Positions 1 through 6,930 of a stretch of DNA of 9,853 nucleotides are shown one piece after another. Every line of letters begins with the position of its first letter. The first letter of the stretch is position 1. This DNA is from JAAYJR01 sp964611525 (GTDB lineage Bacteria > Bacteroidota > Bacteroidia > Bacteroidales > Prolixibacteraceae), in NCBI GenBank assembly GCA_964611525.1, contig CAZTAL010000145.1, forward strand, positions 1 to 9,853. Reading direction: 5' to 3'. The translations under genes and the position numbers were made by a program. Below the pieces are notes generated by a model. That model had not been told where the DNA came from, did no database searches, and saw only the letters and a program-made list of their open reading frames with translations.

Positions 1-17
1 TAATTTTGCCGTCACTT

Positions 18-91
<74 letters not shown>

Positions 92-101
92 CTTTTTCAA
101 A

Positions 102-1532
102 TCATTTTTTCTTTTTCTTCCATATCGGCTCCCCTGTATATTTTTGACCAACAGGATAATGCTCGTTTGGAATATATGCGGTTTTCATAATTTGTTCAAT
201 CTTCCTGACAATGTCGGTATGATGTTCTGATATATCATTTTTCTCTCCAACATCCTTTTCCAGATTATAAAGTTGAATTTTCCCTCCCTGTCCGTGACGG
301 ATACCTTTCCATTTGCCCAAACGCACTGCCTGGTCGTAACGATCGCGACAATGTCCGTAATCCCAGTAAAGATAAGAATGCTTTTCTTTTTGCTTATTTC
401 CGGTTAATGCATTTACAACAGAAATGCCATCAATATTTTCAGGAATACTGACTCCTGCCAGTTCGGCAAATGTTGGCATCATATCCTGAAAAGCAATTAT
501 CTCATCACTGGTTTTTCCTTCAGGTATCCTCCCCGTCCATCGCGCAATAAACGGAACACGAATACCTCCCTCCGTTAAATCACGTTTATATCCCCGAAGC
601 GGACCGTTAGTATCAAATGCTTTCCATATAACACTGTGACCTCCGTTATCACTGGTAAAAATGATCAGGGTATTATCCTTAATGCCCAAATCATCCACCA
701 GATCAACAATGCGGCCTACATCCCCGTCCAGTAAATGAATCATAGCAGCATATTTCTTCGACTGACTATTCCAGTCTTTACCGGTATAAGGATCTGTAGA
801 GGGAACTGCAAACATGTCTTTATCCTCTGACTGTGCCGAAAAATGAGGCAGGGTAAAAGCAGCATATAAAAAGAATGGCACATCATAATGATCCCTGATA
901 AATTGCAAAGCCCGTTCTGCCACTAAATTATGACTATAAAACTGTTTCGACTCCGTATTCCCCGGAAGCTCGTACCGGTAATTGTTATCACTACTGTAGC
1001 TGTCATCCAGATATTCGGTATAATAATAATGGGCATGATCCTGGTTGAGGTAACCGAACCACATATCAAATCCCTGATTAGTTGCTTCACCAATTGTTCC
1101 TGCATCTCCCAGTGACCATTTACCAACTCCTCCACAATGGTATCCACCCTTTTGCAAAATTTCCGCAACAGTAATATCATTCTCTCTTAGATAAGTATGA
1201 TAATGAGGAATATTGTCACGTGCAGCTCCATGGCCGTTATGCATCCCTGTCATAAGAACACAGCGTGAAGGCGTACAAACAGGACCGCCTGCATAAGCCT
1301 GCGTAAATCGAATCCCTCCGGATGCCAACTTATCAATATTCGGCGTTTTTATAATCTTCTGCCCGTAACAACCCAGATCGCCATAACCAAGATCATCTGC
1401 CATGATAAAAATAATATTGGGTTTATCCTGCTCTTCAGAATTTGAATGACCACTGACGTGTATGGAACAAAAAATTATTAACGGGCAAACAATAAATAGT
1501 ATTCGAATTGTTAAAACCTTTTGAATTTGCAT
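102..1532 (-). CDS. Secreted S1-family sulfatase (S1_16-like)
   Basis: This 476-residue type I (formylglycine-dependent) sulfatase should hydrolyse sulfate esters on a glycan outside the cytoplasm. Residues 1-28 form a signal peptide. The metal-binding ADD is at 45-47. The maturation motif C-T-P-S-R begins at Cys86, the residue converted to formylglycine, and continues to TG at 95-96. GKWSLG lies at 136-141 and the second metal/active-site motif SDNGGH at 294-299. The sequence around GKWSLG, with NQGFD, FGYLNQ and AHYYY following, resembles the GKWGLG subfamily (SulfAtlas S1_16, assigned from memory), in which the histidine of the common GKWHLG motif is absent. The protein ends in an unusual run of five lysines. 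Its ATG lies inside a target-site duplication of the upstream 129-bp element, so its leader and start context are supplied by the element. Before that insertion it lay 11 nt after the other sulfatase. The exact glycan substrate cannot be read from sequence. Confidence 0.93.
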   Translation of the reverse strand: MQIQKVLTIRILFIVCPLIIFCSIHVSGHSNSEEQDKPNIIFIMADDLGYGDLGCYGQKIIKTPNIDKLASGGIRFTQAYAGGPVCTPSRCVLMTGMHNGHGAARDNIPHYHTYLRENDITVAEILQKGGYHCGGVGKWSLGDAGTIGEATNQGFDMWFGYLNQDHAHYYYTEYLDDSYSSDNNYRYELPGNTESKQFYSHNLVAERALQFIRDHYDVPFFLYAAFTLPHFSAQSEDKDMFAVPSTDPYTGKDWNSQSKKYAAMIHLLDGDVGRIVDLVDDLGIKDNTLIIFTSDNGGHSVIWKAFDTNGPLRGYKRDLTEGGIRVPFIARWTGRIPEGKTSDEIIAFQDMMPTFAELAGVSIPENIDGISVVNALTGNKQKEKHSYLYWDYGHCRDRYDQAVRLGKWKGIRHGQGGKIQLYNLEKDVGEKNDISEHHTDIVRKIEQIMKTAYIPNEHYPVGQKYTGEPIWKKKKK

Positions 1533-1537
1533 GAGTT
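1525..1537. repeat. Target-site duplication, left flank of element copy 1
   Basis: The 13-mer atttgcatgagtt here is repeated exactly at 1664-1676 on the other side of the 129-bp element. It covers the first codons of the sulfatase gene, with the start codon as cat at 1530-1532. The copy reaches 2-3 bases into what could be the element end, so the true duplication may be 8-13 bp. Confidence 0.8.
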
Positions 1538-1663
1538 CAGTATAAAAACTAAAATTTTTATTGATTAATACTTTATGTTTCTTTATAAATATCTAAAAAT
1601 CAGTTTAATAAATTTTTTAAATTTGCCTAAAAAGGGCGCAAAGCGCCTTTTTAGACCAGACTC
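1535..1663 (+). mobile_element. MITE-like 129-bp element, copy 1
   Basis: This 129-bp non-coding AT-rich unit matches the reverse complement of 7546-7674 at 119 of 129 positions without a single gap. It is taken as plus when it begins gttcagtataaaaac. The opposite end read inward is gagtctggtctaaaaag, giving an imperfect terminal inverted repeat around GT..TAAAAA with a 2-nt offset. It is bounded by the exact 13-bp direct repeat described separately, as expected for insertion by a transposase acting in trans. No transposase is present in the window. It sits between the stop codon of one sulfatase (1683) and the start of the next (1532), with the hairpin end facing the upstream gene. The parental insertion-sequence family is not identified; a duplication of about 9-13 bp would fit IS4-type elements, which is inference. 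Confidence 0.8.
1627..1654. terminator. Bidirectional terminator-like hairpin in element copy 1
   Basis: CTAAAAAGGGCGC (1627-1639) and GCGCCTTTTTAG (1643-1654) form a 12-bp stem with one bulged G and an AAA loop. The stem has A5 on one side and T5 on the other, so it resembles an intrinsic terminator in both directions. It lies 29-56 nt past the stop codon of the upstream sulfatase and would be expected to reduce read-through into the downstream sulfatase. The pair C1637-G1645 is replaced by T-A in the other copy, which preserves the stem. Confidence 0.7.
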
Positions 1664-1676
1664 ATTTGCATGAGTT
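1664..1676. repeat. Target-site duplication, right flank of element copy 1
   Basis: An exact second copy of atttgcatgagtt. On the minus strand it carries an orphan copy of the sulfatase start codon 11 nt after the upstream sulfatase stop. That orphan ATG opens a 6-codon frame (MQMSLV) that ends at a TAA in the element end at 1651-1653. It marks the pre-insertion position of the downstream gene start. Confidence 0.8.
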
Positions 1677-1682
1677 ATTTGT

Positions 1683-3131
1683 TTAATTCCCTTTATTGTT
1701 TACATCATTCTCCCATGATTCTAATTCTGCTTTTAACTGGTCGACCTTTTGAGGGAACTGAGAACTCAGATTATTCGTTTCTCCGATGTCTTCCCGAAGA
1801 TTATACAATTCGGGTTTGCTATCCTTACCAGAAATAACAAGTTTCCAGTCTTCATAACGCACACTTTTCTGATTCCCCATTCGCCAGAACAACGGCCGGC
1901 TCTTTACGGTTTGATCCCTGAGCAATAAAGGTAAAAGACTTACACCATCAAGAGCATTCGAATTGTCTTCAGCGGGAATAGAAATGTCCAGCAGTTCAAG
2001 GAACGTTGGTAATAGGTCAAAACTCATAACCGTTTCATCACAAACAGATAAAGCAGGGATCTTACCCGGCCAACAGGCAATGGCAGGAACCCTGTGGCCT
2101 CCCTCGTAAACCTGGCCTTTCTGCCCCCTGAGAATACCATTTGAACCAACTTTCGGCCAGGTGTTTCCTGCATATCGCAGATAACCTCCATTATCAGAAA
2201 AGAAAAAAATAAATGTCTCTTTATCAAGTCCTTCTTCTCTAAGTTTTTTGATAATCCGGCCTATTTCAGAATCCAGCTCTTCAGTCATTCTTACCAAAAC
2301 TGCCGGAATTTCCTCAGGTGAATGAGGTCCCAGCTTACTCCGCTTTCGTGGATAACTGCTTGTGAAGTCTTCTCCCTCGCGCCTTGTTTCGAGATCATAA
2401 TCCTCAGCTGTCTGCCACGGAAAATGAATAGCATTATATGCCACATAGAGAAAAAAGGGATTGTCTTTATGTGATTCAATAAAATTAATTGAATTATCGG
2501 TAATTACTTCTGTAGTATATCCCTCCTGAAAAGATAATTCATCATTATGCCACCAGTCCCTATAACCATTCCTGTCGATCTTTGAAAAATAATCACCGCA
2601 ACCGCATGTTAATCCCCTGAATACATCAAAACCATGATTAACAGGATTGGCAGAAGGATGCTTACCCAGATGCCATTTGCCAAAAATACCTGTTTCATAG
2701 CCTGCTTTGCTAAGATACTCTGCCATGGTAATTTCACTCTTATTTTCATTGCTGCCTATTCCTCTGTCATCCCAATCTGTAGGAAGTGCCCGTTCTATTC
2801 CCAGACGTTGCTGATAGCGGCCGGTCATCAAAGCAGCCCGCGTAGGCGAACACATGGGGCCGTTACTGTGGAAATCAGAAAATAACATACCTTCCTGAGC
2901 AAGGGAATTTAAATGCGGAGTTTTTGCCTTTCCCCCGTAATATCCACCAAGATCGCCGTATCCAACATCATCAGCAAGAATAATAATTATATTGGGGTGC
3001 TTTGATCTGTCAGCCGGTATTCCATAATTAAATTCAGGGGTTTTAGCAATTATGATAACTACCGGTAATAATAAAATTATGGCTGTCAGAATAACATAAA
3101 CCGAATATTTCTTTAATTTGTATGAATTCAT
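1683..3131 (-). CDS. Exported or membrane-anchored S1-family sulfatase
   Basis: This 482-residue formylglycine-dependent sulfatase belongs to a different subfamily from its downstream neighbour. A hydrophobic stretch at about residues 11-29 follows a basic N terminus (KLKK) and could be a signal peptide or an uncleaved anchor, since no clear cleavage site follows. The calcium-binding ADD is at 53-55, C-S-P-T-R at 94-98 with Cys94 as the formylglycine precursor, then MTGR. GKWHLGKHP with both active-site Lys and His lies at 151-159, NAIHFP at 233-238 and FSDNGG at 311-316. The C-terminal part (WRMGNQKSVRYEDWKLV, then ELYNLREDIGE) is the usual C-terminal subdomain of S1 sulfatases. All catalytic positions look intact. 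Homologues are often labelled N-acetylgalactosamine-6-sulfatase, but that label is a poor guide to substrate. A good -7 box lies upstream (3157-3164). It was originally 11 nt from the next sulfatase gene. Confidence 0.93.
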   Translation of the reverse strand: MNSYKLKKYSVYVILTAIILLLPVVIIIAKTPEFNYGIPADRSKHPNIIIILADDVGYGDLGGYYGGKAKTPHLNSLAQEGMLFSDFHSNGPMCSPTRAALMTGRYQQRLGIERALPTDWDDRGIGSNENKSEITMAEYLSKAGYETGIFGKWHLGKHPSANPVNHGFDVFRGLTCGCGDYFSKIDRNGYRDWWHNDELSFQEGYTTEVITDNSINFIESHKDNPFFLYVAYNAIHFPWQTAEDYDLETRREGEDFTSSYPRKRSKLGPHSPEEIPAVLVRMTEELDSEIGRIIKKLREEGLDKETFIFFFSDNGGYLRYAGNTWPKVGSNGILRGQKGQVYEGGHRVPAIACWPGKIPALSVCDETVMSFDLLPTFLELLDISIPAEDNSNALDGVSLLPLLLRDQTVKSRPLFWRMGNQKSVRYEDWKLVISGKDSKPELYNLREDIGETNNLSSQFPQKVDQLKAELESWENDVNNKGN

Positions 3132-3354
3132 AGCTTGATGACTGTGAGTATATCCTCAAATATAACTATTTTATATCGGTAAAAATTGAAGTCGACCAGA
3201 AATGTCCCAGACAGGTCATCAACGGCTTTATTAATTTTTCTATCCTTCTATCTTGCAAAAGATTATGAGACAACATTCATGAATATATTAATGCCATTTC
3301 TTGCTTTTTTAGGTGGCATTGGGGCTAATTATGACTATAGAATATCAAAAAAAC
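3132..3354. other. Intergenic region between GH106-like gene and sulfatase gene
   Basis: This 223-bp gap holds the likely sulfatase promoter near its left end. It also holds a long-looped inverted repeat, aatgcca (3290-3296) with tggcatt (3314-3320), 17 nt apart and without a T-run. A plus-strand stop-free stretch from 3183 to a TAA at 3360-3362 encodes about 59 hydrophobic-rich codons with internal ATGs at 3279 and 3291. I do not recognise this stretch, and it may be chance or a decayed gene fragment. Confidence 0.45.
3157..3164 (-). promoter_or_regulatory. Predicted -7 promoter box for the sulfatase gene
   Basis: On the minus strand this reads TATATTTG, a perfect match to the Bacteroidetes -7 consensus TAnnTTTG, 25 nt before the start codon at 3131. 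No clear TTG-type -33 box lies at the expected distance, so this is a motif-based prediction only. It suggests the sulfatase has its own transcription start besides any read-through from the upstream gene. Confidence 0.5.
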
Positions 3355-6183
3355 CTAATTAAAAATCCTTACAGGTCCCAGTATCCCCATTGGATAATAA
3401 TCTTGGTGCTGTGTCCATCGCTGAGCTACAGGATTGTCCTTTAGGCTTTTCAGATAATTACCCGTAACAGTTGTTAACTTCACCGACAATTTATTTTCCC
3501 CGACTTTAACAGCACTGTCAATATTATACAGATGTGCACCATACCATCTGGTTCCCAGTTTTTTCCCGTTTAATGACAGCTCAGAAATTCCCTTTACATC
3601 CCCTAAGTCAATATAATGATAATCATCACTGTCCAGTGTTATTGTTTTATCATAAATAGCTGTTCCCGCAAAATGTCTTGTTTGCTCATTTTCAATCAGG
3701 TCTTTTAAAGATTCCATCTCGAGTTTTTGTTGATCGCCGTTTATATGATCAAGTTGCAGTTGCCACGGACCGGATATTTCTTTTCCAGCAATATTTAATT
3801 TCACCGGACTGAACTGCTTGCCTCCGGTATTCTTTTCGAACACAATAATAACAGAAGTTGCACGTGGCAGTTCCAATTTGAGCAAATTATTGTTTCCATT
3901 CGTTGGAAAAACCGACTTTACTCCTGTCTCAGTATCCCAAACACACGGATAAAGGTCATCTTCCACATTAAATTCAGCTTCCACTGAAATATTTTCAGAC
4001 AAACTTGTATTGGCAATAAAAAACAGAATATTTTCTCCCAGCTTGTAACACGCCTGACTCAAGAATTTATTAGTATTACTGAATTTAACATATGGAATTA
4101 TTCCCAATTCCTCTTGCAACCCGCCAAACCATTTTATTGGATCACTTTTCGGGGCAGGGTAAACAACCACTTTGTCATTTGCACGTTCCAGCAGATCATC
4201 AATGATCTTTTTCACTTCCGTATCATTTAGTTCCGGATTTTTATAAGAAGCAGATTTGAAAGGTGTCTTTTCAATAAAAATGATCCTGCCGCCGGCATCA
4301 ACAAAATCAGACAAAGATTCAGCTGTCTGTATGTCCAGCGTTTCAAACTCGGGCATTAGCAGGGTATGCCAGGAACGCTGGTTATATATCATTTTCCCTT
4401 CACTGAATTCAGCACTATTTATAATATTCTCACTGACATAATCACAGCCTCCACCATTCTGATTTACAACTTCCCAAAGATTATTCTGATATTCAGGATA
4501 CCATTGTCTGGGGAAAGGATCACGCTGGGGACCTTTTTTCAACCACAGATCAGTCAGCGGTTGAAAAATAGCAATATTTGCCATAGGAGTCGCATTTTGG
4601 AACAAATATGAGAGACGGGCCTTGTAATCCGACCATAATTTAAACCAGGACCACCATGTATTCCTCTCGTTAAAATATGTCCCGTAACGTATCCAGCCCG
4701 GAAACGGAGCTTCAGGAGGGGAATAGTTAAATCCGTGCAGAACCGAATGATTTACTCCCGATATATTGCTCTGATCGCCGGCAATCTTAATATTCTCCAA
4801 TGTTGCCATGAAAGCCATCGATGTGTTTGTGATCTCTTCGCAACTAACGACCTTCCTACCTGCGAGGGCTGCTCCCGATGCAACATATTTATTGACCATA
4901 GTGGGAGCTCTCCCCTCCAAACCCATGTCAGGGTATTCTCTTCCAACACTCTTGCGGAGCCATGTTTCGCATTCAGGAATATCTATTACCATGCTAGACT
5001 CAAGAGGATGGTATCCGCGCCCGTAAGCCTGAACCCGTGACAAAACATTGTTTTCATGACACCAGTCATTAAAAGTATCTATAAATCGTTCTTTAAAAAG
5101 TTCAAGACGCGTTTTATAAAAATCCAGACTTACCCTTGCTATTTCATCTATAACTTTATCAGAAAATTTTATACCATATTCCTCATTTAAAGGATTTCCC
5201 ATATGGCCAACTTTTTTCAAAACAAAAGGCAGGTAAGGTAAAAGTGAATATCCCCTTCGCTTTTCAAATTCTTCTGGCAGGTCATCGTTCCAGTTAGCCC
5301 CCTCAAGTTCAAGACTATCGCAAAACATTGCTCTGATATAATTCCCCATATCACCTATCTTATCTGTTATAATTCCTGATATCCTGTTAAGATAATTAGC
5401 CACTGCAGGCTTGCTGTAGTGATTTAACACAGGGCCCGCAGCACCGGGTGCACCATTAATCACGGCCATATAACCGGTAAGCTTCACTACATAATATAAT
5501 ACATACTGACCATGGGGAACACTGAAAGAAAGCACATCGTTACGCAAGTTATCCATAAGGTCTTCCCCTTCAGTAAATTCATCTGATTTGGCAGGTACTA
5601 ATCGCACCATTAGTAAATCCCTGTAAACAGGATCATTTTGGGAGTGAACATGAATTTCCACCTTATCTAAAAGTTCCTTCTTTTTAAATACATAATCTTT
5701 GTCACCTTGTAAATCGATTGTTTCTATGGTCACCATTTGTGTCTGGTCTTCTTTCTTGAGGAATTCCCCACCAAAAGGCCAGCCCGAGCCAACGATCATA
5801 TCACATATAATACCCTTTTCCTTAGCTGCATTAAGTGCATATTCAAGCATATCCAGCCACTTATCCTCAAAAATAGTCAATGCTTCATATCCAACAGGAT
5901 CAGCATGTTGGGGAAAGGCAATAGGGTTAATCTCCACGCCGCCGATGCCTGCCTCCTTCATAATATCAAGCTCGCGGATTATCTCATTCTCAGTAAGACG
6001 GTTGCCATTCCACCACCAACGTACAAAAAGCCGAAAATCGCCTGGTGGATTTTGAAATTGCCTGAAGTATTCTTCAAGCTTATCATCTTTTGACTCGGGT
6101 CCGGCACAACCCACATAAGAACCCATGAATAAAGCTCCTGACGAAGCCATTAGTCCTGTTTTAACAAAATCTCTTCTTTCCAT
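3355..6183 (-). CDS. GH106-like alpha-L-rhamnosidase, Tat-type lipoprotein signal
   Basis: This 942-residue exported glycoside hydrolase probably removes alpha-L-rhamnose from a plant or algal polysaccharide. The N terminus has a twin-arginine motif (ERRDFVK, 2-8), a hydrophobic segment and a lipobox-like YVGC ending at Cys26, so it may be a Tat-exported lipoprotein. GH106 hallmarks follow: RWWWNGN (55-61), EAGIGGVEINP (77-87), GSGWPFGG (132-139) and the block from MFCDSLELEG (286-295) to CEEIT (448-452), which holds the likely catalytic glutamates. HGFNY (483-487), the PGWIRYGTYFNERNTWW block and a glutamine-amidotransferase-like middle domain come next. The C-terminal 170 residues form a galactose-binding-like beta-sandwich (GPWQL, SLNGKKLGTRW, KVGENKLSV) ending in GILGPVRI, as usual for the family. 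Its length is near the family's usual 900-1100. It lies downstream of the toxin-antitoxin pair with an 87-nt gap and has its own predicted -7 box. Rhamnosidase activity is inferred from family membership. Confidence 0.85.
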   Translation of the reverse strand: MERRDFVKTGLMASSGALFMGSYVGCAGPESKDDKLEEYFRQFQNPPGDFRLFVRWWWNGNRLTENEIIRELDIMKEAGIGGVEINPIAFPQHADPVGYEALTIFEDKWLDMLEYALNAAKEKGIICDMIVGSGWPFGGEFLKKEDQTQMVTIETIDLQGDKDYVFKKKELLDKVEIHVHSQNDPVYRDLLMVRLVPAKSDEFTEGEDLMDNLRNDVLSFSVPHGQYVLYYVVKLTGYMAVINGAPGAAGPVLNHYSKPAVANYLNRISGIITDKIGDMGNYIRAMFCDSLELEGANWNDDLPEEFEKRRGYSLLPYLPFVLKKVGHMGNPLNEEYGIKFSDKVIDEIARVSLDFYKTRLELFKERFIDTFNDWCHENNVLSRVQAYGRGYHPLESSMVIDIPECETWLRKSVGREYPDMGLEGRAPTMVNKYVASGAALAGRKVVSCEEITNTSMAFMATLENIKIAGDQSNISGVNHSVLHGFNYSPPEAPFPGWIRYGTYFNERNTWWSWFKLWSDYKARLSYLFQNATPMANIAIFQPLTDLWLKKGPQRDPFPRQWYPEYQNNLWEVVNQNGGGCDYVSENIINSAEFSEGKMIYNQRSWHTLLMPEFETLDIQTAESLSDFVDAGGRIIFIEKTPFKSASYKNPELNDTEVKKIIDDLLERANDKVVVYPAPKSDPIKWFGGLQEELGIIPYVKFSNTNKFLSQACYKLGENILFFIANTSLSENISVEAEFNVEDDLYPCVWDTETGVKSVFPTNGNNNLLKLELPRATSVIIVFEKNTGGKQFSPVKLNIAGKEISGPWQLQLDHINGDQQKLEMESLKDLIENEQTRHFAGTAIYDKTITLDSDDYHYIDLGDVKGISELSLNGKKLGTRWYGAHLYNIDSAVKVGENKLSVKLTTVTGNYLKSLKDNPVAQRWTQHQDYYPMGILGPVRIFN

Positions 6184-6236
6184 CTTTTATGGTTTATTGG
6201 TTTAAATGCAAGTAGTATAATAATGCGGTGGTAACA

Positions 6237-6244
6237 CAAAACTA
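6237..6244 (-). promoter_or_regulatory. Predicted -7 promoter box for the GH106-like gene
   Basis: On the minus strand this reads TAGTTTTG, a perfect TAnnTTTG match, 53 nt before the start codon at 6183 and just past the brnA stop codon. A TTTG occurs upstream but at only 10 nt spacing, and no good -33 box is seen at about 19-22 nt. It suggests the GH106-like gene can be transcribed separately from the toxin-antitoxin pair. Confidence 0.45.
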
Positions 6245-6270
6245 TAACTAAGTTCAAACGATAAAAACTT

Positions 6271-6507
6271 TTATGCAGTTTTTAACTTCTCGGAAATCCA
6301 AAATTTAATTATCGATTGTCTGGTAACACCTAATTTTGAAGCCTGCTGATCAAGCTGATGAATCATCCATTCCGGAAAATCAACACTTACACGTCTTGTT
6401 TTCAATCCATCGCGTTTCGCCGTCTTTAAATCTAAATATTCAGTTATTTCCTCGTTATTATCAAACAATTTATCAAATTCCCGGGTTGTAATAGATTTCT
6501 TTCTCAT
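6271..6507 (-). CDS. brnA: BrnA-like antitoxin, ribbon-helix-helix
   Basis: A 78-residue predicted antitoxin that should bind and neutralise the adjacent BrnT toxin and repress their shared promoter as a DNA-binding dimer. The N-terminal part (ITTREFDKLFDNNEEITEYLDL, 6-27) is the toxin-binding, acidic type of segment seen in Bacteroidetes BrnA proteins. Residues 37-76 form a CopG/MetJ-type ribbon-helix-helix: the strand TRRVSVDF, helix PEWMIHQLDQQASKLG, the turn VTR, and helix QSIIKFWISEKL. Its start lies 35 bp inside the toxin gene, giving the toxin-first, overlapping order usual for brnTA, unlike many type II systems where the antitoxin comes first. The ATG at 6507 was kept because it opens directly onto the conserved N-terminal segment. 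Confidence 0.82.
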   Translation of the reverse strand: MRKKSITTREFDKLFDNNEEITEYLDLKTAKRDGLKTRRVSVDFPEWMIHQLDQQASKLGVTRQSIIKFWISEKLKTA

Positions 6508-6742
6508 TTTTCCTTGATTTTCTAACCGAAATAATTCTTATAGCATCAGATCGTAAAGTAAATACTGCAGACCAAACTGTACCAGCTAATTCTGCAATTA
6601 ATAGTTTACGCGGTTCGCCAATTGTTCGTGCATCAATTTCAACTTTTCTCGAATCAAACCATAAAAGTTGTGCTTCATAAAAATCAATTCCGTGTTTTTT
6701 TTTATTAATAGCACTTTTATTGAGATCAAATTCAAAAATCAT
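6473..6742 (-). CDS. brnT: BrnT-like toxin, RelE-fold ribonuclease
   Basis: An 89-residue protein matching the BrnT family (PF04365, formerly DUF497). These are RelE-fold toxins of type II toxin-antitoxin systems that inhibit translation by cleaving RNA. Diagnostic parts are the N-terminal FEFDLNKSAINKKKHGIDFYEA (3-24), with the family's KHG motif at 16-18, the strand-forming middle (RKLLIAELAGTVWSAVFTLRSDAIRII) and the C-terminal signature ISVRKSRKNEKEIYY (71-85) with the expected basic and acidic residues. Length is typical (about 90). It overlaps brnA by 35 bp, implying translational coupling. It has a strong promoter-like motif upstream and a small palindrome that could be an operator. 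The pair sits between carbohydrate-degradation genes, so it may stabilise the locus or simply be a passenger. Confidence 0.85.
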   Translation of the reverse strand: MIFEFDLNKSAINKKKHGIDFYEAQLLWFDSRKVEIDARTIGEPRKLLIAELAGTVWSAVFTLRSDAIRIISVRKSRKNEKEIYYNPGI

Positions 6743-6759
6743 TTATCTATTTATAAATA

Positions 6760-6767
6760 CAAATATA
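6760..6767 (-). promoter_or_regulatory. Predicted -7 promoter box for brnTA
   Basis: On the minus strand this reads TATATTTG, a perfect TAnnTTTG match 17 nt before the brnT start. An upstream TTG (complement of 6790-6792) lies 22 nt away as a candidate -33 element and overlaps a palindrome. It implies a very short leader and its own transcription start for the toxin-antitoxin pair. Confidence 0.55.
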
Positions 6768-6788
6768 CAAAAATTAAGCATAAATAAC

Positions 6789-6799
6789 ACAATTATTGT
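6789..6799. promoter_or_regulatory. Candidate operator palindrome upstream of brnT
   Basis: acaat-t-attgt is an 11-nt perfect palindrome with a one-base centre, overlapping the candidate -33 element of the brnTA promoter. Ribbon-helix-helix antitoxins usually bind short palindromes at this place, so autorepression by BrnA is plausible. Short AT-rich palindromes also arise by chance, so this is tentative. Confidence 0.3.
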
Positions 6800-6930
6800 A
6801 CCTTTATTACACATTTCAAGTATATATTTTTTAGCGGCTGGTTTCTGCAAAAAATATGAAAAAATTACAGGTATTTCAGTTAAAAACCATACCACATTAA
6901 TGCAAGATTTATAATTACTCTCCTCCTACT

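Larger units (their letters stand above)
6743..6930. other. Intergenic region between DUF1080 gene and brnTA
   Basis: An AT-rich 188-bp gap containing the predicted brnTA promoter and a short palindrome. No convincing terminator for the DUF1080 gene, RNA gene or protein-coding signal is visible. A plus-strand open frame across 6720-6914 has no recognisable domain and looks like chance in AT-rich DNA. Confidence 0.5.

Noticed and set aside
3290..3320. Terminator for the GH106-like gene
   Set aside because: The 7-bp stem has a 17-nt loop and no T-run on the transcribed strand, so it does not look like an intrinsic terminator.
4735..5040. Plus-strand open frame of about 100 codons within the GH106-like gene
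   Set aside because: It lies wholly opposite conserved GH106 sequence and has no domain-like features; it is a shadow frame.
5699..6093. Two overlapping plus-strand open frames of 118 codons each
   Set aside because: Both are antisense to the conserved N-terminal half of the GH106-like gene and overlap each other; low-complexity, unrecognised translations.
6720..6914. Plus-strand 64-codon open frame in the gap upstream of brnT
   Set aside because: It overlaps the brnT start and promoter region, is AT-driven in composition and shows no recognisable motif.
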